From contig CAJHZI010000570.1 of NCBI GenBank assembly GCA_905160935.1, forward strand, positions 137,001-201,000: DNA of 64,000 bases. Direction: 5' to 3'. How positions within the stretch are numbered: the first letter of the stretch is position 1; every line of letters starts with the position of its first letter. The notes beneath the pieces are model-generated. The model ran no database searches, had not been told where the DNA came from, and saw only the letters and a list, made by a program, of their open reading frames with translations. Made by a program: the position numbers and the translations under genes. Below, in pieces: positions 10,937-22,620 of the stretch. The stretch comes from Enchytraeus crypticus (lineage: Eukaryota; Annelida; Clitellata; Enchytraeida; Enchytraeidae).

Positions 10937-11900
10937 CTCTCTCTCTCTCTCTCTCTCCCCTCTCTCTCTCCCTCTCTCTTAGTGCACTGCCTACTGGCAG
11001 TTCCCTGGTGTATAACGCCTCCACGCTTCTCTGTCTTCTGCTTTCCTCTTTATGTTCACATATGAGTGAATCTTTAAATCATCTAACTTATCTAATCTCG
11101 GCCTGCCTCTACCTCTATTCCCTTCCATTCTGCCTTCTATGACCTCTTTCCTCATTTGTAACCTTTTGAGTCCCGGTAATCCTTTCCATTCTTCTCCATA
11201 TCCACATGTTAAATGCCTCTAATTTCCTGATTTCTTCCTTATTTAAGGTCCATGTTTCACATCCATATAATAGAGTGGTCCAAACCAAGTTTTTCAGTTT
11301 CACTAAATTTATCTTTGTGTCTTTCTTTAGACCTCTTATTAAAAGTTCTTTCCTATTACCGAAGGCCTCTTGTGCCTGTGCAATCCTATTGCATATTTCA
11401 GTCTCACATTTCCCATCATCGATTACCCAAATATTTTAAACTCCTTACCTGTTCCAATTTCGCAACATTTATCGTGCTATTAACTTCACCTTTATTATGG
11501 GACATTCTCATCACTTTGTCTTTTTATATGAATTTGCATGCCATATCTAAATGACGTATCATTCATTATCCATTATCTTCTGCAGTCCAGTCTTGCTGCC
11601 CGCTACCTTCCTTGATCATTTGCAAAATCTTGCGTATTGTAACAATTTTCCTCCTGATTTTATCCCTTCGTCCCTTTCATTCCATTTCTTCCATGTCTTC
11701 TACTTCTTCTGAATAGGCCTATTCTTGTTTGAATTTGATTGCTGCTCTTTGATTCATATTATATTTCACAGATGTCAACTTTTACTTCCAATGTTCATGC
11801 CTACTTCAATGTCTTCCATGACCTCCACAAAAATTGCTTCTTGGTAAATGCTAAACAAGTACGACGAAACGCCTCAATTTTGTCCCATTAATTAATGTAG
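10937..11900 (-). pseudogene. RTE-like LINE, 3' part
   Basis: The reverse strand holds a KNLVWTTLLYGCETWTL segment and KLEAFNMWIWRRMERI, the C-terminal hallmarks of RTE-like endonuclease-reverse transcriptases, plus decayed sequence up to about 11900 that parallels the copy at 49685. The minus-strand 3' end runs through TGCCAGTAGGCAGTGCACTA into a (GA)n tail, seen as (CT)n at 10937-10980. Frameshifts and stops make it non-functional. Confidence 0.75.
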
Positions 11901-12944
11901 TATCTATTAGATCAGTATATTGCCTAATAATGAAACCCTAATTTCTCTAAAGTTATAGTTTAACCTGTTTCCTTATCTAGTAAATATTTGTCAGAGTTCG
12001 TCTTAACTTGAATTCGAATTATTGGCCTCCTGCCTATAAGCGTGTGTGCAACCAATTAACTCTGGGAACTTTAGTATCCTTCACACACTCGTTCTCTCTA
12101 TCACTCTCAATTACTTTTAAGTGAAGATTCAAAATACATCCTCCCATTCAAAGTCTGCTTTTGCAGTCATAAATTATTCCATCTACCAGTAGGTTTGATA
12201 TTTATGTTTTCATTTACAGTCAAAGAGATTAGTTTACTTCAGCTTCAAACAGTTTAATTTAGGTTAATCCGTGTTAGTGTGAAAATGAATGATAATAGAG
12301 ACGAGTACAAGTGATATGTAATAAGAGATAACGTTGAGTGAAGAGGTTTGTTAACTATTGCTTTCTGTTTTTCTCTTGTTCGACTCATCCGATAATTTAG
12401 CGACGTCTGCACTAGTAAACAGTTTAAAGCTGGTTTGAGATAAAAGAGCTTCTGCCGCATTGCCACACACGAAGGGTCAGCCTCTAATGCTGTGTTCCAA
12501 CATATGCGCATTGCTCTGACTGTGGAAGAATGTTCACTAAATTATTCAGTAGTTTTTCGAGAATAATTGAAGATTCTAATATGATTTCAGTTACCTCTCT
12601 CCTGAAATTCCGAGACATTCTCGTCGCCGATGTTATTAGGCTCACGAAGAAAATCGGCTATTACGCAACCTATATTATTCTCGAGTTCTTCCAATCTTAG
12701 CCTAAACTTCGAAGTAAAGTTGAATTTTTGGAACAACTGCAAATCTTTGACGAAAAATCTTTGATGTAAGTTTAGTTTGTAACTGACATGCTGTTCAAAC
12801 AGGAAATTGACGTTAAACTAGGCCTTTTTGGCCTCCAGACTCTAACCATAATACTTTTCAAAATTGAACAGAAATTTAACCATGATGATTTAATCTGTTA
12901 AAAATTCATACTTTGCTGAGCTCAAATCTTCATTTATCCTTCTC
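11901..12944. other. Gene-free stretch
   Basis: AT-rich unique-looking sequence with no protein-like frame. The 85-residue reverse frame at 12254-12511 has no recognisable motif. No repeat was assigned. Confidence 0.5.
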
Positions 12945-13220
12945 TTCAGTGTTCACTCTAGTGGTTCTAACGCCTTTTCTGGGCATTCCTATATACTTTC
13001 TTCAATTCGAAGATCATCACTCAGCTTCACTACTCGTACACTTTGGAACTGTCTGCCTCTAGGTGGTCTATCTTGCACACGTACCAAGCATCTTCCAAGG
13101 CAAGTTGCTAATTACTTCCTTTATCCTTTGCTATTGAAGCCGGAATGATTTCTTTAGTTTTTAGTAATTGTCTAAACCTTAAATTATCTTTCGCCTTGAC
13201 TACCGGCCTGCACTGGTTGG
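12945..13220 (+). pseudogene. LINE ORF C-terminal fragment
   Basis: The frame reads SFTTRTLWNCLPLGG.. then RQVANYFL before a stop, which matches the R..tLWN.LP..l end of CR1/L2/jockey-type LINE proteins. It ends close to the (TA)n tract at 13261. Confidence 0.5.
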
Positions 13221-13254
13221 GTTGTCTTTAGTTATTTATTCATATAAACATGTA

Positions 13255-13260
<6 letters not shown>

Positions 13261-13318
<58 letters not shown>

Positions 13319-13326
13319 TATATATT
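13261..13326. repeat. (TA)n microsatellite
   Basis: An almost pure TA tract lies at the 3' border of the minus-strand LINE that follows, and may have grown from its tail. Confidence 0.95.
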
Positions 13327-13329
13327 TAG

Positions 13330-14592
13330 ATCACCAAAAAGGGTCATTCAACCCTGTACAGTTCACAAGCAATGCAAACAATCAAGTAAATGCAATAAGT
13401 GAACCCAATTTAAATGTGAACCGTGGTGAACTTAAAACGAAAATATAAAGTAGAAATTAAAGAATTGAAATAAAGAAATTCAAAATAAAGAAAATTAATG
13501 ATAATAGGTATGCATAATTATACATTTAAGATCAGTATCATTAATAACTATTTAATAAGTACTGACGAAGATTAATATTGAAACAGTTAACGGAACGCGA
13601 TGATCCTAAATTAGGTGGAAGGGATAGCCAGTATCTAGGGCCTTGTACAGCGATATACTTTTCGCGACAGAGGGTTCTGAACGATGGTATAGTAAATTCC
13701 GAAACTTGTCGAAATTTATAAGCAGAATTTACAACATTATTTAATAGCAACGAATAGTTGTAACATAAAGGCATATCATAATGAATAAGTTTATACAGAA
13801 ATACGCAACAGCAATGTTTATGAATATCACTTAACTTTAAAATTGTAAGTTCTTTAAATGCATGTATATTGTTCGTATGACTACGAAACTCTGCATGATG
13901 AATTATTCTAATTGCTCGTTTTTGGAATAATATCAATTCGTTGAGCATGCTTTTAGAAGCGTTCCCCCAAACAATATTCCAATAAATTAGATGCGGATAT
14001 ATTAGACTGTAGTATAAATTTAACATACAATGTTTCGGTAACTTACATGTAGTTTTAACCCGATGGAGTAATCCAATGGATTTGGTTAATTTTTGTGCAG
14101 TATAAGAAGTATGATTTTGCCATGATAATTTTTCATCAAGAATCACTCCCAAAAATTTGGTCTATTCTAGAAATGTTGATATCATCTATGTATATATGAA
14201 AATTTTCAGAATTATTGCTATATTTGTATTTATACCCAAATAGCATGTAATGTGTTTTTTGTATATTTAGGGATAATCTATTCGCTTTAAACCAGTCAGA
14301 GAGTGTTAGGAGTTCAGTATTAGTTGAATTCATTAGTTTCAAAATATCAGGGTTTGTGCAGATAATATTTGTATCATCTGCAAATAATATGAAGGTAAGA
14401 ATTTTGCTAATCTCGGATATGTCATTGACATAAATTAGAAACGACAAAGGTCCCAATATTGAACCTTGTGGAACACCACATTGAATAGTTCTATAATTTG
14501 ATTCTGAATTATTATATACCACATATCTATTGGTTAAGTAACTTTTTAAAAGTGTATTAAATACTCCCCTAAAACCATACATTTCTAGTTTT
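13330..14592 (-). pseudogene. CR1/jockey-like LINE reverse transcriptase, downstream half
   Basis: Two overlapping reverse frames encode polymerase motifs: QCGVPQGSILGPLSFLIYVN, the catalytic FADDT box, SDWFKANRLSLNIQKT, a GVILDEKLSW segment, and a C-terminal SLIYPHLIYWNIVWGN..FQKRAIRII block. These are the later RT motifs of a non-LTR retrotransposon. The two frames meet near 14140 with a frameshift. The upstream half of the same domain is found at 18841-19140, beyond the piggyBac-like element that interrupts it. The remaining 200 bases down to the TA tract are 3' untranslated sequence. Confidence 0.85.
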
Positions 14593-15214
14593 TTAACACT
14601 AGAAACCCGGAGATTTCGTTATACCTAGAAACCCTGAAGCGGGTCAATTGACCCAGCATGTATTTCGCTTGAATTATCGGTTGTTTTACTCAGCCATTTT
14701 AATAAGCATTTATAGAAATTCTTAAAGTAGGAGATGCTTAGTGTTATCTACTCTTGTTACTGTTCTTGGCTACTGTAAAGTTCTAAAATAAATATGCAAA
14801 AACTTTTCTTAATAAAAAAAACAAAGGCTTCAAAATTGAATAATATACAAAGTTACTAAAATTTCCTATTATACTTCTAAAAGTCTAACCCTAACCAAAC
14901 TACCAGCCTAAATAAGATGCAATTAGAACAAAAAATCAGTGGAGGAAGTATAATCTATTTGGAAATATTTCAAGATGTACCAGTAGAAAGAAGAATTCTT
15001 CTCGTCCTTTCAATTTACCCTATCACAAAATTTAATCAATAATCTTAACTTTGTTATATTTCTTAACCCTGAATTTTAACGTTAAGCCTAACTCCAAACA
15101 TATATTTTAGAATTTTGGCCAATATTAGGGTTATATAGTTAGAACTTTGGAACCCTAATTGGAATATCTTCTCAAGATTTTAACAGCAATTCTGTCTAAA
15201 ATGGACATTATAAA

Positions 15215-15724
15215 ATGAACAACTTTACGACGATTGTTCCTTCCAGTAGTCAGCCGTGCCCTATTGAGCAACGCAGCACTTCATCACAACGCCCCAGGCG
15301 TTTGACTGCGCAGCAGGCTCTAGCAAAACTGCAGAACGTGTTGGAGGATGAGAGTGGTAGTGAATCGGATGGTTCAGATGCAGCTAGTGATAAATGGAAG
15401 TCGGATATCGAACTAGATTCTGATTGCAGTTACGAAGATTCAGAAGTTGAAAACAGCGATAATGATAATAATGTTAGTGGCGATGATGATGATGTTGAAG
15501 ATTATGATAATTCTGTTGAAACTCATGAGGCTTCTGGTAGTAATTCAGGCAATCCTGGTGATGTGGGGTTTGTTCAAGGGGACTGCAGTGATAACACCAC
15601 ATTTGTGCACTGCAGGGGCGGTACATCCTCCAACACGTTCTGCAGTTTTGCTAGAGCCTGCTGCTCAGAAAAACGCCTGGGGCGTTGTGATGAAATGTTG
15701 CGTTGCTCAATAGGGCACGGCTGA
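15215..15724 (+). pseudogene. piggyBac-type transposase, N-terminal remnant
   Basis: The open frame starts MNNFTTIVPSSSQPCP and passes through a basic patch (SSQRPRRLTAQQ) into a long acidic Ser/Asp/Glu region (DESGSESDGSDAASDKW). This layout, a disordered acidic N-terminus before the catalytic region, is usual for piggyBac/PGBD transposases. After about residue 125 the frame runs into an inverted copy of its own beginning and ends, so the catalytic Asp region is missing here. Position inside the TTAA-flanked element supports the identity; the N-terminus alone is weakly diagnostic. Confidence 0.7.
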
Positions 15725-15760
15725 CTACTGGAAGGAACAATCATCGTAAAGTTGTTCAAA
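15624..15760 (-). repeat. Inverted duplicate of the transposase start
   Basis: This segment is a near-perfect reverse complement of 15213-15349. The reverse frame reads MNNFTMIVPSSSQPCPIEQR, almost identical to the forward start. The two arms of about 136 bp enclose a spacer of about 275 bp. Confidence 0.9.
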
Positions 15761-15989
15761 AGCTATTTTTTGCGTGACGTCATGTGTTGACAGGACTGTT
15801 CATTTATTGATTTATAGTAAATAAATAGAATTTTAATGAAATTTAGCGTTTTTAGTGAATAGTGTTAGACTTGATTAAGTTCATTGGCGTGCTTTTAACT
15901 TAGTTCATAGTTCTATGTTATATTGTTAATCTGTTATAGTTATTTTGTTGGAAAATCAATTTGCAGTTTTGACCGTTATTTTACCGTTA

Positions 15990-18075
15990 TAGTTGATCCG
16001 TTACACGTTATTTTATATTGCTTTCAGTGTTTAAATTGTTAAAGTTATAGTGTTTACGTTTTGATCGTTAGTTAATTATTGCATATTTGTATCATTTTAT
16101 GTAATTTGTGTAGGCCTATAACTATATTGTAATTTATATTGTACTTTCTGCATTGTTTACATTTACTGATTTGCCATTTTTGTAAGCATGTTTCGATCGA
16201 GAATTCCAGTTAATTCTCTTCGAAGCAATATTTCTCTTTGCTAGCTTAACATCCGATCCCTCTCTAACTCAGACCATATCATTGCTTTGCATGATATGGC
16301 TGAGACTCACAAGTTTGACTGTTTTGCTTTCAGTGAAACTTGGCTATCTTCTATAACCACTCCTTCTGAACTGATGTCTATTCTTCCTCCAGGTTATGAT
16401 ATGTTTATTGCAAATCGTGACTCTAGGATATCTGGTGCTAAGGGTGGTGGAGTTGCTCTCCTACTAAGGAAGCCCTTTACCCTTCTTAGCAATGACTGTC
16501 ATAAATTTTCTTCATTTGAAGCAATTTCAGTCACTGGTAAATTTAGCACATGTACTCTGCATGTTGTTGCAGTGTATCGACCACCATCTTCTTCCCCCTA
16601 TGCCAAACCTTTCTCTCTCTTTTTATCGGAGTTTTCTACCCTACTCTCCTTCCTTACTACTTCTAAATCAGACTTTGTGATTACAGGTGACCTCAACATT
16701 CACCTTGATAATCCTCTTGATCCCTTAACTCAGCAGTTTAATACTTTGCTGTCCTCTTGTAATGCTGTTCAACATGTGAATGTTGCTACTCATATTGACA
16801 ATCATACACTTGATGTTGTTATTACATCAAGTCTCTCTGCTATTGATCCTTTAAGTGTTACTATTTTATCTCACTCGCCGTCAGACCATTTTCCTGTTGT
16901 ATTCACTTATAACCATGTTAAGCCATATACTATTAAAAATTCACCTAATGTTTCATTTAGGTGTGTAAATAACGTTGATTTAGATCTCTTTTTTCTGATC
17001 TTGAAAATTCGACTTTGATCAAGTCTCCTGCTAATGATCTTGATGAATTAGTAAAACAGTATAACACTACCCTTTCATCTCTACTTGATAAGCATACACC
17101 TCTAACTACCAAGAAGCTTAAGAAATCTAACCCTTGGTATACTTCTGGTCTGAGAAAGCTAAAGGCTGCATGCTGTAGGGCTGAAAGAAAGTGGCGTCGT
17201 ACCCATTCAGATTTTTGGAAAACTGTTTCTAATTTGCAACACGACATTTATCGTACTGCTATTGCTAATGCTAAGAAAGAGTACTAAACCTCTTTGGTCA
17301 GTATGGCTGTGAATGTCAAGAGTTTATGGAAAACCTTTAATGATCTTTTACATAGATCTATTTCTCCTTCTCTTCCTTCTACTCCTGTGGAGTCATGCCC
17401 GAACAATTTTCCATTCCAATTACTGCAATTCCCTGTTTTTAAATCTCCCTGGCAGTGAGATTGATCGGTTGCAGTTTGTTCAGAATTCTCTTGCGCGAGC
17501 AATTTTTTGTAGTTCCAAGTACTCACATGTTGCGCCTATTTTGAAGTCCTTGCACTAGCTAAAGATTAAAGAGCGTATCATTTACAAAACAGCTTCGTTA
17601 ACCTATAAGTCCATCACCATCCCTGGACAAACTTGTATGTCTCACTTGATTAAAGTGATGCAGCCTGCTGTTACTCGGTCTTGTAAGTTAATTACTCTTG
17701 TAAGACCTAGCTTACCTTCACGCTCTAAGCTATCTAATCGTTCTTTCCAGCATGCTGCACCTCAGATCTGGAATACTCTTCCATCCAATCTTCGGAAATC
17801 TTCATTTGAAGCACATCCACCTTTACTTTCCTATGAGCAGTTCCATAAGCAGTTGAAGACCATCTTTTCCATCTACCTTTTCCATCCAGTGTCCATGAGC
17901 AGCGACCTGCGCCTAAACTACTTTTTCTTTAACTCCCTTTACTTTGGACTGAATTTCTGGAATTTGCACCGTTTTTGGACCTTCTTTTTAGCTCGCCGGC
18001 TTATTTTTGTCTCAATAGTGCTCGATGTTGTCATTGATGAAGCAATCTATCAATCTAATTAATAAGTAATCTAGC
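15990..18075 (+). mobile_element. CR1/L2-like LINE, copy 1, internally deleted
   Basis: It is a plus-strand LINE nested in the piggyBac-like element. It keeps the endonuclease region (16287-17018) and the linker (SNPWYTSGLRKLKAACCRAE near 17130). The sequence then jumps near 17400 straight to the C-terminal region (YCNSLFLNLPGSEIDRLQFV), so the whole polymerase core is deleted. The last part and 3' untranslated region run to about 18075. The copy at 51259-53520 has the polymerase but not the endonuclease. The 5' border is approximate; sequence from 15780 on may already be LINE leader. Confidence 0.85.
16287..17018 (+). pseudogene. LINE apurinic-like endonuclease domain
   Basis: The frame shows the order of motifs of the exonuclease-endonuclease-phosphatase fold: FAFSETWL, GGGVALLLRK, VVAVYRPP, a TGDLNIH box, HTLDVVI and the final SPSDHFPVVF. 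In intact LINEs this domain nicks target DNA to prime reverse transcription. Catalytic Glu (SETWL), Asp/Asn (GDLN) and the SDH box are all still present. Translation upstream continues back through NIRSLSNSD-like sequence near 16250 with a stop, and the protein is cut off after 17018 by a frameshift and the RT deletion. Confidence 0.85.
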
Positions 18076-18205
18076 AATCTAATTGTTGTTGTTATTACGC
18101 CTTGGATCATTATTACAGATCAAGCAATTTGCGGCAAACTTCAGAAGTAGAATATTTCTTAATCACAGTCTGGTGTCACGCGGTACTCACGAGTCATATC
18201 AACTC

Positions 18206-18360
18206 CTATGGAAGCCTTTCGTAGAATTATGGACGAGGGTATGATGCGCAGTATCAAACGATGTACCGTTGAATACGCTTGTTTGACAGATGCTACTTGG
18301 GATGTAACAGAAACCAAACTCGAGGCGTTCCTTGGTAAATGCTTGGTCTATGGTCTATAG
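18206..18360 (+). pseudogene. piggyBac-type transposase fragment
   Basis: The frame TPMEAFRRIMDEGMMRSI, then KRCTVEYA, DATWDVTETKLEAFLGKCLV and a stop resembles the region of piggyBac/PGBD proteins just before and at the start of the DDE_Tnp_1_7 domain. It lies 3' of the nested LINE, in the orientation of the N-terminal remnant. Confidence 0.6.
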
Positions 18361-18840
18361 TCTCTGTGAATATCTGCAATATTTGTGACAGTGAAGGCTC
18401 TAAGTGAACATCGTAGTTCGTGGAGAACTATATAGGTGTAGCCCTAGGGGTCAATGATGTTTGAGGTTCAAAACACTGAATTTTTGATATTTTTGGTGAA
18501 AAATATTGACAATTATTTAAAAAACATTATTTTGGAATAAGGTCCATGGCCACTCCGGTCATGTCAATCGAAACTGTTCCTTATTAGTTCAGTAGTTTGA
18601 AGAAAAATATATTGATTATCAACATTGGATCAATTGACCCACTTTAGGCTTTCTAGGTATGCGCGGTTCGTGTGATGGAATGGATGATGATTCAATGATA
18701 ACTTTATATTATTCTTGTAATATGTCTTAAATAAATAAAAGTCACCAAGTTTGATGGTTGTTGGAACTACGGTGTAGTCGAAGTGCTATTCGAAAGTAGC
18801 GTTTGGGTCAATTGACCCACGTTACGGTTTCTAGTGTTAA

Positions 18841-19140
18841 GTAATATTTCATGGTTTAAAGTGTCAAAGCTTTTGAGAGATCTATGAAAATACCCAAACA
18901 AAATTCTTTATTGTCAATAGCTTTAGACACCCTATCATGCATGTTTAATAGGGCCATATATGTAGAGTGCTTTTTCTTAAATCCATATTGGGCTGTAGTA
19001 ATGATTTTGTGATGGTCAATAAAAGAGAGCATTCTAATGGCGATAATTTTCTCAAATATTTTAGAGAAGCAAGTTAAAAGACTGATTGGTCTATAATTCG
19101 AAATTTCCTTACTAAGACCTGACTTATGAATAGGACATAC
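18841..19140 (-). pseudogene. CR1/jockey-like LINE reverse transcriptase, upstream half
   Basis: Read on the minus strand it gives a fingers/palm segment: SNYRPISLL-like sequence, TAQYGFKKKHST, and the FIDLSKA box with a one-base deletion in the following Phe codon, then NHEIL. At the TTAA it continues in frame into KKLEMYGFRG at 14580, so it is the missing first half of the LINE at 13330-14592. Confidence 0.85.
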
Positions 19141-19143
19141 ATA

Positions 19144-19174
<31 letters not shown>

Positions 19175-19205
19175 TATTCAGTAGGCTATACCTATAGTAT
19201 AAATA

Positions 19206-19276
<71 letters not shown>

Positions 19277-19277
19277 T
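19138..19277. repeat. (TA)n microsatellite, interrupted
   Basis: Two TA tracts are separated by about 40 bases. The Ile-Tyr repeat frame across it has no meaning as a protein. Confidence 0.95.
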
Positions 19278-19289
19278 GTAAATACTATA

Positions 19290-20400
19290 TCATCAGTTCC
19301 TTGCGTTCTGAAGTGAACATAGGGCGGCAACATTCCTCCATTCTTTTCTGTCTTTAGCAACCCTCACTGCATCTTCTCATGAATTGTTCACAGTTATAAA
19401 ATCATTGTTGATCGTGTTGGTGTTGAACCAATTACTTCTAGGTTATTATTAATTACTTAATTATTAGTAATTAATTATTAGTTATTAGTAACTATTAATT
19501 ACTTCTAGGATTACTTCCTCTTTCCCTTTTTGCTTCAATTCATTGCAGTCGTTGCATATCTATCATCAGGCATTCTTAATACGTGGCCAAAGAACCTTAC
19601 TCTTCTTTTCGCAAACTACTTCATCTAATTTTCTTTCTCCAAACCTTTCAAGTACTGTTTCATTTTTGATTTGATCTCAATAATGAATTTTTAGGATTCT
19701 TCTGAGACATCTTTGCTGAAAACTGTTAATTTTGTGTTATATTTTGTTAGTACTTTCCCATATTTCACACGCATTCTTCAAGACGGGCTGAACAATGGTT
19801 AAATACATTTTTTCTTCCATCTCACATCAATTCTATCGATTTTCCAAATACAGTATATTGTAGTCTTGGAAAGACGTCATATGATTACTGATATGATTAC
19901 TGATTCTACTTTCCAAATCTTTTTCACTTGCTCCGTTTTACGATTTTATACTGCCAAATACGTGAACTTTTTTACTCTTTCAACCTCTCTCTGATTAACT
20001 GTTGTGGTAAATATGTCTGCAACTATATTTTTGAGTATTTTGTTTTTTAGGAGCTAATTCTTAATCCAACTTCTGCAGCGTTTTCTTCTGAAGCCATTGT
20101 CATTTCTTGAAGTTGATGCATATTGTTTGTTAGTAAGGTATGTCGTCCAAAAAATCAAGGTCAGCTAATTTCATCTGACCCAAATTTATTCCCCTTTCTC
20201 ATTCATCGAAAGCTTTTCTCATTACAAAATCAATCACTAGTAGAAAAAGGAAGGGCGACAAGATACATTCTTGTTTGACGCCTGTTACAATATTGAAAGA
20301 GCCAGTGAACCCTGTTGGTGTTTTTTATTGCAGGACGAATTCTCACTTAACAGTTTAAAAACTCAGTGAATTTCTCAGGAATTCCATAGCTTATAAATAC
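19290..20400 (-). pseudogene. Non-LTR reverse transcriptase remnant
   Basis: The minus strand carries WFTGSFNIVTGVKQECILSP followed by FLFLLVIDFVMRKAF (the GVRQGC.LSP region of RT), and later FGHVLRMPDDRYATTAMN near the C-terminus. Stops and indels are frequent. It is a different LINE lineage from the CR1/L2-like copies. It is flanked by (TA)n tracts on both sides. Confidence 0.7.
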
Positions 20401-20406
20401 TATATC

Positions 20407-20407
20407 G

Positions 20408-20480
<73 letters not shown>
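20407..20480. repeat. (TA)n microsatellite
   Basis: A pure TA tract next to the 5' side of the minus-strand RT remnant. Confidence 0.95.
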
Positions 20481-21817
20481 TACAGCGGGAGGGGAGATAT
20501 AAAAATAGTGAAAGCCTTGGTATGGATCACGCTATTATATGTATGAAACCTGGCTTAGACTATTTGAAAAATACTGCGGAATCTAATGCAGGCATCTACT
20601 AAGAATAAATCTAACGAATGAGCTGGATTTTCAATAGTTGATTCATAAAACCAGCAAAGGGTAGAATTTCTCAAACAAAAGAATGCTTTCGCTCGACCAC
20701 CGAATGAGAATTCAAACGCTAATAACTTGATCTTGAAGTCTGGGGAGCCATTTTGCAAAAGCAAAAGCATCATGCTTTCAAACCTAAACCCAAAAACACT
20801 ACGGAATCCAAGGCTGCTCTGCAAGAGATCTGGAAAGTCTTACCACAACAGTGCACTGACAGCGCAATTTAATTAGTTAGAGAAGGTTTCTAACCTGCAT
20901 TAAAGCTCAATGCGCACATTGCGAGCCCGAATGCAGCAAAATACACGTATATCAGAGTCGTCTTGATCTATCGGCCTTTTTCAGAGCCAACAAATTTTAA
21001 AATGAAACTTATTCTAATTGAAGTTTTACCTTGCGTGTTAAATGGAAAAAATAAGTTCTAGTAAACATGAATAAGAATAACTCTGGTCCCGTTTTAAATA
21101 TTTCTACAAAATTTGAAAATCTTGTGGCAAAATTCGTCCTATAGGCCTATAGTTCTAAGCTCTCAATGTTGCTAGGGGATTCTTTTTAATGCACTGACTG
21201 TATTTACATGTATTATATATTAAACAAGTACATAAGACTAAAATCCTCCAAAATTATGACACTGAAATGCTTTAGAAACAGGTTCGAAAATGAGATTAGC
21301 CAGACTATATAGTTACTGTTTTCAAGATCAATGTCGATAGCACTCACCATCTCACAACTGGTTAGGTTAACCTTTGATTCCGACTGCTTCATTGGACTTT
21401 AACACTGACCTCATTAGTATTTTATAATTTCGTAGGAATTGCATATTTATGTATAAATAGCTCATGGGTAGAATTAGGGGGTCATGAAATTTTAAATAGC
21501 TCTTTTAGATGTTCTGGGATCAATTCCTGTAAAAATGAAGCTGATTGGAGGGTACAATCTTCGTCAGTTACAGGTAAAATGTAAAATGTATAATTGTCTA
21601 TTAACTGATAAAATGTTTAAACACATTTTAGAGGTTTGTGTATTAAATTTAGAGATTTATTTTTTAAATTTATTTAATATTAATTTATTAATATTTATTT
21701 TTATATTTATTTTTAAAATTTATTTAGCACATTTTTGAGGTTTGTGTATTAAATTTGTGTGTATAATCATAGATGATCAATAGCCATAAAGTGCTTAGAA
21801 TTTGAATGTAATCTTTT
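20481..21817. other. Gene-free stretch
   Basis: No convincing exon, RNA gene or repeat was found. The reverse frame at 20555-20824 has no family motif. An AT-rich block with TTTATTT runs lies at 21655-21735. Confidence 0.5.
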
Positions 21818-22389
21818 CAGAGCTGGACGTGGGTTGGGTTGAAACATGGGATGGGTTGGGTCAAATTTTTTCAACCTACATGCGTGGGCTGCTTGGGTTT
21901 GATTCAGTGTTGAATAAAAGTAAGAGATACAGAGAAAGTCAATGATGAAAAATAATAAATTTGATCAAAGTCTGTGCTGCCATTCTTCGAGATTTAGAAT
22001 TCAATTTGAATAGACGAGATTATTGAACTAGGACTAGGATTACAGGACTATAGGACTAGGACTAGGCCTAAAAGACTATAGGACTAGGACAAGGACTAGC
22101 CCAACTAGAACTCCTCTTCTAGGTATCTAAGTAGTATTTGCTTTATTGTAATTTCATTTCATTTAAGACGTTTATTGCTTGATGTTGTCCTTTGCAAATA
22201 TATTATTTTTTAAGGGTTGGTTTTTGGATAATAATCAGTAAAATGTGTCCGCTATATTAAAAAGGCCCGATATTGTCATGAGTTAGGTTGGGTTGGGTTA
22301 GGATTTGAATGTTTTATAGTGGGTTTGGTTGGCTTTGTCTAGTAAAATGATGGGCTGGGTTGCCAAAAGTTGACCCATGTCCACCTCTG
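21818..22389. mobile_element. hAT-like non-autonomous element (MITE)
   Basis: The ends form terminal inverted repeats: CAGAGCTGGACGTGGGT at the left and, reversed, CAGAGGTGGACATGGGT at the right. The CAGNGNTGG start is typical of hAT transposons. The flanking octamers AATCTTTT (21810-21817) and AGTCTTTA (22390-22397) match at 6 of 8 positions, as an aged 8-bp target duplication would. The interior has GGGTTGGGTT repeats near both ends and an AGGACTAGGACTA minisatellite around 22026-22110. No transposase is encoded. Confidence 0.7.
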
Positions 22390-22504
22390 AGTCTTTATAT
22401 AAGATAACTGCAAAGTTAGCTCAGCTCTGACTGTTCTCTCTTTGAGTCCGTCTCCTCCAAAGGATTTACTACTATGATCACAGGTGTGCTTCTTCTTGAC
22501 TGAG

Positions 22505-22620
22505 AGGGTGGCTTGTTTGCAAGTTGGGCGACAGCGGATCAGCAGGTGCAGGGTTCAAATCCAGAGCTCTCCGCGTCACTGATATGCAATTCAAGCAGGA
22601 AAAGAACTTTAAATTTTGCT
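22505..22620 (+). repeat. SINE family A copy, diverged
   Basis: It contains GGCGACAGCGGATCAGCAGG, a GGTTCAAATCCAGAGCTC B-box region and CGTCACTGATATGCAATTCA. The tail is strongly mutated. Confidence 0.65.

Larger units (their letters stand above)
14597..18836 (+). mobile_element. piggyBac-like DNA transposon, with nested LINE
   Basis: It is flanked by TTAA on both sides (14593-14596 and 18837-18840), the hallmark target duplication of piggyBac elements. The terminal inverted repeats begin CACTAGAAACC and are followed by a subterminal palindrome GGGTCAATTGACCC at 14641; a copy is at 18805 and a diverged third copy is at 18627. Inside are transposase remnants at 15215 and 18206 in the same orientation, and a CR1/L2-like LINE inserted between them. 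Removing the element and one TTAA would restore continuity of the interrupted LINE reverse transcriptase, which confirms the borders. The transposase is destroyed, so the copy cannot move on its own. Confidence 0.9.
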
